Origin: CAYMCV01 sp964389005
Lineage (GTDB): Bacteria; Bacillota; Clostridia; Lachnospirales; Lachnospiraceae
Length of the DNA: 25,812 bases
Assembly: GCA_964389005.1 (NCBI GenBank)
Contig: CAYMCV010000027.1
Location: 1-25,812, forward strand
Reading direction: 5' to 3'
The notes below the pieces were generated by a model. The model had not been told where the DNA came from. It saw nothing but the letters and a program-made list of their open reading frames with translations, and did no database searches. The position numbers and the translations under genes are program-made. Shown one piece after another: positions 1 through 6,055 of this stretch; positions within the stretch are counted from its first letter, which is position 1; every line of letters starts with the position of its first letter.

Positions 1-85
1 CAGCAACCAACAAACTGATTCCCAGAACCATACAAAGCGATAGCCATAATTGATTGATTATTTTTTGCTTAATGAATCGTAACAT
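1..85 (-). CDS. ABC transporter permease, FtsX/MacB type (N-terminal fragment)
   Basis: Only the first 28 codons lie in the window; the gene continues past the left edge. The ATG at 85-83 is preceded by GAGGAAG about 4 bases upstream. The peptide starts MLRFIKQKIINQLWLSLCMV and continues into a hydrophobic stretch. A short basic/aromatic head running straight into a transmembrane helix is typical of large clostridial FtsX-like permeases that work with a LolD-type ATPase in peptide or antibiotic export. No ATPase gene lies upstream, so any partner would be downstream, outside the window. The identification rests on a short N-terminus and could be another membrane protein. Confidence 0.5.
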   Translation of the reverse strand, partial: MLRFIKQKIINQLWLSLCMVLGISLLVA

Positions 86-338
86 GTTCTTCCTCTTCTA
101 TAGTAATTGTGATTATGGTAACAATTGCAATTTCCGTATCCTTATTACAATCCGCAAACTTATCGAGTTGTCTCTAAAACACTTCACAATCCGCCTATTA
201 CGATTTCCCATGATTTGATTACATGAATCATGATTCTGCTTGTATCATATACCTCAAATGTATCTGAATTGTATCAAATATACAACAATTGACATTAAAG
301 AAAAGTAGTTGAAAAAATGAAAATTTCATAGAAACTTC
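86..338. other. A/T-rich intergenic region between divergent permease and tRNA genes
   Basis: About 250 bases with no credible coding sequence. It holds an inverted repeat CATGATT/AATCATG (209-215 and 226-232) and two near-identical direct repeats, TTGTATCATATAC (240-252) and TTGTATCAAATATAC (269-283). These lie between the divergent starts and could be binding sites for a regulator of the permease gene. No clear sigma-A promoter for the permease was recognised. Confidence 0.4.
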
Positions 339-367
339 TTGACACATTCAACAAGTTTTTGTATACT
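339..367 (+). promoter_or_regulatory. sigma-A promoter of the tRNA-Val/tRNA-Met unit
   Basis: TTGACA at 339-344 and TATACT at 362-367 are separated by exactly 17 bases. The first tRNA begins 23 bases after the -10 box, which fits a short processed leader. Confidence 0.85.
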
Positions 368-390
368 AACAAAGCGGTCGTAAAACACAT

Positions 391-463
391 GGGATCTTAG
401 CTCAGCTGGGAGAGCATCTGCCTTACAAGCAGAGGGTCATAGGTTCGAGCCCTATAGGTCCCA
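391..463 (+). tRNA. tRNA-Val (anticodon TAC)
   Basis: A complete cloverleaf of 73 bases. The acceptor stem GGGATCT pairs with AGGTCCC (456-462) with one T-G wobble; the D arm is GCTC/GAGC; the anticodon stem is TCTGC/GCAGA with loop CTTACAA, giving anticodon TAC at 424-426; the T arm is ATAGG/CCTAT around TTCGAGC. The discriminator is A463 and CCA is not encoded, so it must be added after transcription. It reads GUA and, by wobble, other valine codons. Confidence 0.96.
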
Positions 464-481
464 TTTTACCGCAAATTTTAT

Positions 482-555
482 GGCGAGATAGCTCAGTTGG
501 CTAGAGCACGCGGTTCATACCCGCGGTGTCGAGGGTTCAAATCCCCCTCTCGCTA
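482..555 (+). tRNA. tRNA-Met, elongator (anticodon CAT)
   Basis: A 74-base cloverleaf 18 bases after tRNA-Val. The acceptor stem is GGCGAGA with TCTCGCT (548-554, ending in a G-T wobble); the D arm is GCTC/GAGC; the anticodon stem CGCGG/CCGCG encloses loop TTCATAC with CAT at 516-518. The ordinary first base pair and the TTCATAC loop fit elongator Met rather than initiator Met or lysidine-modified Ile (usually CTCATAA). The T stem has one A-C mismatch (A532 opposite C546). CCA is not encoded. Confidence 0.93.
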
Positions 556-566
556 CTACAACAAAA

Positions 567-610
567 AGCCGGTATCTATCGGGAAATCCGATGAGTACCG
601 GCTCTTTTAT
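567..610. terminator. bidirectional intrinsic terminator (tRNA unit / GNAT operon)
   Basis: An 8-bp stem AGCCGGTA (567-574) / TACCGGCT (596-603) has further internal pairing and is followed by CTTTTATTGGTTTTT on the plus strand. On the minus strand the same stem is followed by TTTTT. It can therefore end both the rightward tRNA transcript and the leftward ispF-GNAT transcript. Confidence 0.8.
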
Positions 611-662
611 TGGTTTTTGTAACCGCATGCGCTCTTCTTTTGTGCGATAGCACACTTGATTT

Positions 663-787
663 TCAGTGTTCTTTTGATTCGAGTTCTTTGATCCTTTTTC
701 GCAGTTCGGCAATTTCAGTTTCGGGCCTGTTTTCGCTTTGATCAAGGTAGCTAACATTTTGTTACACTTGCCCCGTCCCCATGTATC
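663..787 (-). other. possible decayed repeat/transposase-tail remnant
   Basis: This stretch lies just after the GNAT stop codon. On the minus strand it carries ACATGGGGACGG near 773-785, and then a short stop-bounded reading frame ending at 663 whose last residues form a charged heptad-like stretch (ETEIAELRKRIKELESKEH). The sequence looks unlike the neighbouring spacers. The GGGGACGG motif recalls, from memory, short repeats scattered in clostridial genomes, and the charged helix recalls the coiled-coil tail of some transposase subunits. Neither is proven; no start codon or ribosome binding site is seen, so this is not called a gene. Confidence 0.2.
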
Positions 788-1904
788 AGACGATTTCATT
801 GATACACACGTTTTTACACACATGCAGACGATTCAATGCCTGATAAATCTCCGTTTCACGACTTTTGGCAAAGACATGAAAAGCTTCCTTCGCATCACTT
901 GCCCCGAACAAGAACTTCGTTAACCGGCTGATTTCAACCTCACATTCTGCCGCGCATCTCTCTTTTCCCTGATTCTCATCATAGGCAATGGATACGGCGT
1001 GCAAATATCCGCCCGTTGGACCGCAATGCAACATGAAGATTCCATTGTTCTCTATCACCTGCTCATCTTTGATTGAAACAGACAGTACAAATTCCTGCTC
1101 ACTGTAAACCTTAGAAAACATCGCTTTTACATCGAGTATTCTCGCCATAATATAAGGTTTTTTATGGCTGACGTCCTCTGTTACAAGGGCACTTCTGAGT
1201 TCGAAATCGCACAATAATTCCTGAATCTCAATCTGATTTTCTTCGGTATAAGCACATAGTCCACTGATGATTCCTTCTTTTTTAATTATGATAAGTCCAC
1301 CGTTCTGGCTTTGTAATTCCGCCCGCATCCGACGGTAATATACAGCGTTTCTCTGCATATAAAGTCCAAAACTGCGTTTCAATTCTTTATTTGCATATGC
1401 CGCAACAATGACATCATCTTTTGGCTGCGCCATGCAAAATCTGTATGACAAACAATTCGCCTCTTTACTGTCTTTGAGTTTCGTTATGATGTTTTTTAAG
1501 TCCTCGGTAACGCTTGCTTCTCTTTTCTCGTAGATATAAGCAAACCCATACGGCGTATAGATTGCAGGATTGGCAGGCATCAGGAATGTAAACGGTTCAC
1601 CCTCACTCTTCATGCATGTGAAGGCTTCTTTCAGCAGTTCCTCCATCAATCCCTGTCTACGAAATTTCTGTTTGGTCGCAACCCCGACGATATAACACAC
1701 TTCCTCACCGCGATTTGTCAGATAGGGCGTCAAATGCACCATCGCCACCGGTTCGTCCGCTTCTTCCATTACAAATGCAATATTATTCTCTGCTTTTTCT
1801 CTAAAATAGTATTCGGTAAAAATTGCACTGTCTTCACAAAAAACTTCCTCCCACAACGGGCGCAGACGTTGCACTTGCTTTCCGACATAAACATTTTTAT
1901 TCAT
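786..1904 (-). CDS. GNAT family N-acetyltransferase, Eis-like
   Basis: 372 residues, predicted to transfer an acetyl group from acetyl-CoA to an amine; the substrate is unknown. The N-terminal GNAT fold has the acetyl-CoA loop RRQGLM within GVATKQKFRRQGLMEELL (about residues 75-92). A second stretch, PANPAIYTPYGFAYIYEK, resembles the Eis (enhanced intracellular survival) family, in which two GNAT-like lobes are followed by an SCP2-like C-terminal domain; the overall length fits. The start chosen is ATG 1904-1902, 8 bases inside the 3' end of ispF, with GAGGG just upstream; an in-frame start 60 bases further up would bury 20 residues inside ispF. The overlap suggests translational coupling to ispF. 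Family assignment is firm; a true Eis-type function is inference. Confidence 0.85.
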   Translation of the reverse strand: MNKNVYVGKQVQRLRPLWEEVFCEDSAIFTEYYFREKAENNIAFVMEEADEPVAMVHLTPYLTNRGEEVCYIVGVATKQKFRRQGLMEELLKEAFTCMKSEGEPFTFLMPANPAIYTPYGFAYIYEKREASVTEDLKNIITKLKDSKEANCLSYRFCMAQPKDDVIVAAYANKELKRSFGLYMQRNAVYYRRMRAELQSQNGGLIIIKKEGIISGLCAYTEENQIEIQELLCDFELRSALVTEDVSHKKPYIMARILDVKAMFSKVYSEQEFVLSVSIKDEQVIENNGIFMLHCGPTGGYLHAVSIAYDENQGKERCAAECEVEISRLTKFLFGASDAKEAFHVFAKSRETEIYQALNRLHVCKNVCINEIV

Positions 1905-2454
1905 TTTGTCCCTCACCCTGTTTCCGGCATCCGCTGCATGACCCGCAACGGCTCTCTGCAACATCCATTGTCACCATCTGATCCGGAGAATTCAACAAGC
2001 AAATCGCCTGTGCGCTGATTCCCTCACCGCTCCCTGTAAAACCGAGTCCTTCCTCCGTTGTCGCCTTGATATTGACGCGATCGATATCGATACCGAGTAC
2101 ATCGGCAATCTTCTGTCTCATCGTATCAATATAGGGACGCATCTTCGGTGCCTGCGCAATAATTGTCGCATCAATATTCTCTATAAAAAAGAATTTCTCT
2201 TCCAGCCGTTCCTGTACATGCGATAACAATATGAGACTGTCTGCCCCCTCATATGCGGGATCATTATCCGGAAAATGCTTGCCGATATCTCCGAGTGCCG
2301 CCGCCCCCAAAAGCGCATCCATGATTGCATGTGTCAACACATCTGCATCCGAATGTCCCAAAAGTCCCTTTTCATAAGGTATGGTTACCCCTCCCAATAT
2401 CAGTTTCCTACCCTCTGTCAACTTGTGTACGTCATAACCCATTCCGACTCTCAT
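1897..2454 (-). CDS. ispF: 2-C-methyl-D-erythritol 2,4-cyclodiphosphate synthase
   Basis: 185 residues. It converts 4-diphosphocytidyl-2-C-methylerythritol 2-phosphate into the cyclodiphosphate plus CMP in the cytosolic MEP isoprenoid pathway. Family signatures are clear: MGYDVHKL with metal ligands D8 and H10, LGHSDADVLTHAI with H42 as third ligand, GDIGKHFPD (about 55-63), and KATTEEGLGFTGSGEGISAQA (130-150) near the CDP site. The usual protein ends near residue 157; this one carries about 28 extra residues containing CGSCSGC (C170, C173, C176). The ATG follows GGAGG with good spacing. It overlaps the following acetyltransferase gene by 8 bases and has its own promoter. No other MEP gene is adjacent. 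Confidence 0.96.
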   Translation of the reverse strand: MRVGMGYDVHKLTEGRKLILGGVTIPYEKGLLGHSDADVLTHAIMDALLGAAALGDIGKHFPDNDPAYEGADSLILLSHVQERLEEKFFFIENIDATIIAQAPKMRPYIDTMRQKIADVLGIDIDRVNIKATTEEGLGFTGSGEGISAQAICLLNSPDQMVTMDVAESRCGSCSGCRKQGEGQNE

Positions 2455-2517
2455 GTCTGCCTCCGTTCTTCGTTGCGATATTGCACCGTAATTAATTATT
2501 ATTTAAAATCACTTGTG

Positions 2518-2546
2518 ATTATAGCATACCCTGATTTTACTCACAA
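2518..2546 (-). promoter_or_regulatory. sigma-A promoter of ispF-GNAT operon
   Basis: On the minus strand TTGTGA (2546-2541) and TATAAT (2523-2518) are 17 bases apart, with a TGC extension directly before the -10 box. Transcription would start near 2511, leaving a leader of about 57 bases before ispF. Confidence 0.75.
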
Positions 2547-2576
2547 CCAAACCGATAAAAGTAACAAAAAAATTCG

Positions 2577-2604
2577 TCACATCTTTATAACCTATGCATA
2601 CATT
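2577..2604 (+). promoter_or_regulatory. candidate sigma-E (sporulation) promoter of the SpoIID-like gene
   Basis: CATACATT at 2597-2604 matches the known sigma-E -10 consensus (CATACANT). TCACATC at 2577-2583, 13 bases upstream, partly resembles the sigma-E -35 element. No sigma-A pair was recognised here. The start codon is 28 bases downstream. This is inference from consensus and from the SpoIID-like product. Confidence 0.35.
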
Positions 2605-2632
2605 GTACTAAGCAATTTTTATGAGGAATACT

Positions 2633-3889
2633 ATGGACACACAGAACATAAATACCGCAACTTCCGACACAACAGGAACCCTAATCTTTCAAGTCACTTC
2701 CACTATCGGGCTCATCCCGGTTGCAGGCGCAAGTATCAATGTTGTCCCAACCACAGAACCGGAGCAGACACCGCTTCGTGTTTTAACAGATTCCACTGGT
2801 AAAAGTGAACCCCTTACACTTCCAACGCCACCGCTTTCCTATTCCCTATCGCCATCAGAACCTCGTCCCTACGGTGAATACAACATTACCATCGAAGCGA
2901 CCGGATATGAGCCATTGTTTGTAAGCGGCGCACAACTTTTACCCGAAGTCATCACATTGCAACCGTTGCAGATGATACCTACAGAAGTCTCGGAAGAAGC
3001 CGAAGAAGTCATTACCATTCCGCCGCATACGCTTTACGGTGATTATCCTGCCAAAATTGAAGAAGAAGAAATCAAGCCCATCGATGAATCCGGTGAAGTG
3101 GTTCTAAGCCGCGTCGTTATCCCGGAATTCGTTGTGGTTCATGATGGTGTCCCGAACAATGCGCAAGCCCCGAATTACTATGTACCATATAAAGACTATA
3201 TCAAAAATGTTGCCTCCTGTGAGATTTATGCAACATGGGCAGAAAGCACAATATATGCGAATATTCTTGCAATTATGAGTTTCACATTAAACCGTGTCTA
3301 TACCGAATGGTACCGAAATCGCGGCTATAACTTTACCATAACCTCCTCAACCGCTTATGACCAAAAATACGTCCGAGGGCAAACCATACCGGAAAATATC
3401 AACTTTTTGGTTGATTCCGTATTCAACAACTACTTGTCTCGTCCCGGTGTGCGCCAGCCCATTTTTACCGCCTATTGTGACGGCAAAAACACAACCTGTA
3501 ACGGCCTCAGTCAATGGGGTTCAAAATATCTCGGTGACGAGGGATACAGTGCCATCGAAATTCTCCGATACTACTACGGAAACAACATTTTTATCAATCA
3601 AACCGAATACGTCAGCGGCGTTCCGACCTCTTGGCCCGGTTATACGCTCTCGCAAGGGAGCTCCGGAACCGCAGTTTCACAAATCCAGTCGCAATTAAAC
3701 CGCATTTCGGATAACTACCCTTTGATTCCCAAATTGGATGCAGACGGAATCTATGGTCCATTGACCTCGGAATCCGTCCGCGTATTTCAGCGTATTTTTA
3801 ACTTACCGCAGAGCGGTACAGTCGATTTTGCAACCTGGTATGCCATTTCCAATATTTTTGTAGCTGTCAGTCGTTTGGCGGAACCCTAA
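2633..3889 (+). CDS. SpoIID-like domain protein with C-terminal peptidoglycan-binding domain
   Basis: 418 residues in three parts. Residues 16-112 look like a beta-sandwich of the carboxypeptidase-regulatory type (TGTLIFQV, PVAGASINV, YNITIEATGYEP). Residues about 195-320 resemble SpoIID/LytB: AYDQKYVRGQ, PIFTAYCDGKNTTCNGLSQW, and a closing EILRYYYGNNI. Residues about 338-402 match PG_binding_1 (LSQGSSGTAVSQIQSQLN, DGIYGPLTSESVRVFQ). SpoIID enzymes are lytic transglycosylases of spore engulfment. The region corresponding to their catalytic Glu reads AESTIYANILAIM, with Glu204 one residue off in an ungapped comparison, so activity is uncertain. No signal peptide or anchor is present. ATG 2633 is preferred over the in-frame ATG at 2621 because TGAGGA lies 6 bases before it. 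A role in the spore envelope is inference. Confidence 0.82.
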   Translation: MDTQNINTATSDTTGTLIFQVTSTIGLIPVAGASINVVPTTEPEQTPLRVLTDSTGKSEPLTLPTPPLSYSLSPSEPRPYGEYNITIEATGYEPLFVSGAQLLPEVITLQPLQMIPTEVSEEAEEVITIPPHTLYGDYPAKIEEEEIKPIDESGEVVLSRVVIPEFVVVHDGVPNNAQAPNYYVPYKDYIKNVASCEIYATWAESTIYANILAIMSFTLNRVYTEWYRNRGYNFTITSSTAYDQKYVRGQTIPENINFLVDSVFNNYLSRPGVRQPIFTAYCDGKNTTCNGLSQWGSKYLGDEGYSAIEILRYYYGNNIFINQTEYVSGVPTSWPGYTLSQGSSGTAVSQIQSQLNRISDNYPLIPKLDADGIYGPLTSESVRVFQRIFNLPQSGTVDFATWYAISNIFVAVSRLAEP

Positions 3890-3918
3890 TGCTTTTGCAT
3901 CTAATTCTGAATCGTAAA

Positions 3919-3973
3919 ACAGCGGAGTTTTTGGATGATGAGACTTCTCTATCATCTAAAAATGCTCCGCTGT
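3919..3973. terminator. convergent-gene hairpin terminator
   Basis: A long imperfect hairpin between two converging genes: ACAGCGGAG (3919-3927) pairs with CTCCGCTGT (3965-3973), and the inner arms TTTTT..GATGAT and ATCATCT..AAAAA also pair. On the minus strand it is followed by TTTTACG, which suits the end of the patatin gene. On the plus strand the following tract is only loosely T-rich. Confidence 0.7.
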
Positions 3974-4002
3974 GATGATTCTTCTTTATTGATTCATTCT
4001 AT

Positions 4003-5115
4003 TTAAGACACCAATATCGTTTTTCGCCTTTTGGCCTCCATTTTAACTCTTTCAAACAACTCTCTCTCTGTCATAATCTCAAATTCAGGTATTTCCAACT
4101 CGTTTGCTGTTTTTTCGAGATATGCGATGAATACATCATAGTAGTCTGTCTTGATGCCCAATTCTTTTGCCACCTTGGGGAGTATCTCCTCGTTCATCTC
4201 CCGAAGTGAGATTGTGTCTTGTTTTTTACGCATTTTTCGTTCAAATACGCTTGCCAGACAGCGATATGCTTCCTTCTCCGTCATTGTTCTCTCAAGATAG
4301 TACAAAGACCCCTGTAATCCGTACAGAACACGTTTGGCATCGAAGTACCCCAACGTAATCTCGTGTTTGCTGCGCTCCGGGTTGAAATCCAGGATATGTC
4401 CAAGTTTATAGTTCGGGGCAATGGTTATCACATTAACATCTTTTGGAATCTTGACACGTCGCTCGACACCGATGCCGTAAACGCGCATCAAAATGATATC
4501 CTTGTAACCCCTCGTAAGTAAAGAGTGAATCGGTAAAATATCCTGCACCGAGCCATCCGTATAACGCTTTCCGTCTAATTTCTCATTCTTAAATCCCGGA
4601 AGATAAGCACTTGCCAACAACATATCGCAGATTTTACCCTGCTCCACCTGTTTCATATCAATGTCGAGTTCTTTTCTGTCGGATAGGGAATACGTCATAA
4701 CATATAAATCCACATCGGAATTACGAATAACATCCTCATCCACAATTTCGCTCAACAAGCGTCGAAGCGGTGAAATGTCAAATCCACCGTCCTTAATTAC
4801 CGTTTTCATACTCTTGGTAATTTCCAATACTTCTGCCGGTGTTACATCTTTGGAGAATAACTTCTCCATCAATGCATCATCTACATCCATAATCTGTGAA
4901 TACTTGATATTCTCCCACAAATCAATTGCGCGCTGTAGTTCACGCGAAGCCATCATGGCACCGTTCAATGCGCCGACCGACGAACCTGAGACGGCGTTGT
5001 AACGCACACCCGCTTCCTCCAATGCCTTCCATATTCCGACTTCATAACACCCTTTGGCGCCTCCGCCTTCCAATGCAATTGCATACACTTTGGATGTATC
5101 GATTTTGAGTTCCAT
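4003..5115 (-). CDS. patatin-like phospholipase family protein
   Basis: 370 residues, a predicted serine acyl hydrolase acting on phospholipids or related esters. The N-terminus has the oxyanion-hole motif EGGGAKG (16-22), then the nucleophile elbow GSSVG (44-48, Ser46 nucleophile), and the dyad aspartate in TDGSVQD (Asp187). LLASAYLPGF (166-175) is also typical of the family. The C-terminal 150 residues are charged and helical, with no recognised domain. There is no signal peptide or membrane segment, so it is probably cytosolic or peripheral. ATG follows AGGAGGG with 6 bases spacing. It lies 46 bases after mrp and is likely co-transcribed with it. Substrate unknown. Confidence 0.9.
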   Translation of the reverse strand: MELKIDTSKVYAIALEGGGAKGCYEVGIWKALEEAGVRYNAVSGSSVGALNGAMMASRELQRAIDLWENIKYSQIMDVDDALMEKLFSKDVTPAEVLEITKSMKTVIKDGGFDISPLRRLLSEIVDEDVIRNSDVDLYVMTYSLSDRKELDIDMKQVEQGKICDMLLASAYLPGFKNEKLDGKRYTDGSVQDILPIHSLLTRGYKDIILMRVYGIGVERRVKIPKDVNVITIAPNYKLGHILDFNPERSKHEITLGYFDAKRVLYGLQGSLYYLERTMTEKEAYRCLASVFERKMRKKQDTISLREMNEEILPKVAKELGIKTDYYDVFIAYLEKTANELEIPEFEIMTERELFERVKMEAKRRKTILVS

Positions 5116-5161
5116 GCAACACCCTCCTAGTATTCCGATAAGAAAACAAAGCGCTATGCGC

Positions 5162-5986
5162 CTATATGCTCTTTAACATATCACCCATTTTGTTAAGCCA
5201 ATCACCCTCAAATAATTCAATCTTACCCTTATCGCATGCTGCAGCAAGTTTCGGGTGAATGGGCAATTTGGCAATATTCTTGATTCCGAAACGCTCCGCA
5301 ATCTCTTCAATATGGCTTTCTCCATAAAGGAAATGCTTCTTATTGCAGTCCGGACACTCAAAATAGGACATGTTTTCCACAATTCCGAGAATCGGTACAT
5401 TCATCATATTTGCCATTTTTACGGCCTTTTCCACAATCATGGAAACCAGTTCCTGTGGAGAAGTTACCACAATAATTCCATCAACGGGCAGTGACTGAAA
5501 TACGGTCAACGGAACATCACCCGTTCCGGGCGGCATATCCACAAACATGAAATCAACGTCAGACCAGATTACTTCTGTCCAAAACTGTTTCACGGTTCCC
5601 GCAATAATCGGGCCGCGCCATACGACAGGGTCGCCTTCATTTGCAAGCAATAAGTTGATAGACATCACATCAATGTCTGTTGCGGTCTTAATAGGTAAAA
5701 TTCCGTTATCGGTTCCTGTTGCTTTTTCTTTCAGTCCAAACATCTTCGGAATGGAAGGTCCGGTTATATCGGCATCCAGAATCGCCGAGTGGTAACCTTC
5801 TCTTTGCATCGTAACCGCCATCAAAGAGGTTACCAATGACTTGCCGACGCCGCCTTTTCCGCTGACAACGGCAATGACCTTCTTAATATGCGACAATTCA
5901 TGCGGCTGTTCAATCATGCTCTCCGGCTGACGTGATGCGCAGGATTCTCCGCAGGAACTGCAATCGTGTGTGCATTCTTCGCTCAT
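5162..5986 (-). CDS. Mrp/NBP35-family iron-sulfur cluster carrier ATPase
   Basis: 274 residues. A P-loop ATPase thought to bind a [4Fe-4S] cluster at its dimer interface and pass it to client enzymes. The N-terminus has the NBP35-like cysteine cluster CTHDCSSCGESC (C5, C9, C12, C16). The deviant Walker A GKGGVGKS is at 43-50, LDADITGPSIP (70-80) is switch I, and VDMPPGTGD (149-157) is the Walker B region. The bridging CxxC is CPDC (C211, C214), and NMSYFECPDC is typical of the family. ATG follows AGGAG with 7 bases spacing. It has its own promoter just upstream and precedes the patatin gene. The family is sure; client proteins are unknown. Confidence 0.94.
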   Translation of the reverse strand: MSEECTHDCSSCGESCASRQPESMIEQPHELSHIKKVIAVVSGKGGVGKSLVTSLMAVTMQREGYHSAILDADITGPSIPKMFGLKEKATGTDNGILPIKTATDIDVMSINLLLANEGDPVVWRGPIIAGTVKQFWTEVIWSDVDFMFVDMPPGTGDVPLTVFQSLPVDGIIVVTSPQELVSMIVEKAVKMANMMNVPILGIVENMSYFECPDCNKKHFLYGESHIEEIAERFGIKNIAKLPIHPKLAAACDKGKIELFEGDWLNKMGDMLKSI

Positions 5987-6024
5987 ATCAAATCTCCTAT
6001 CTTAAACACTTATTTTATCTAAAA

Positions 6025-6053
6025 ATTATAGAGCCAATCCTAACATTTTGCAA
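6025..6053 (-). promoter_or_regulatory. promoter of mrp-patatin unit
   Basis: TTGCAA (6053-6048) and TATAAT (6030-6025) on the minus strand are 17 bases apart, lying between the stop codon of the c-di-GMP gene and the mrp start. The leader would be about 32 bases. Confidence 0.7.
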
Positions 6054-6055
6054 GC

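Noticed and set aside
515..823. 102-codon minus-strand frame ending inside tRNA-Met
   Set aside because: It runs antisense through the tRNA and terminator and ends RGGFEPSTPRV, a well-known false protein made by tRNA antisense translation. It has no ribosome binding site.
2275..2802. 175-codon plus-strand frame
   Set aside because: It overlaps ispF antisense and the SpoIID-like start, has no family features and no ribosome binding site; the two overlapped genes are firm.
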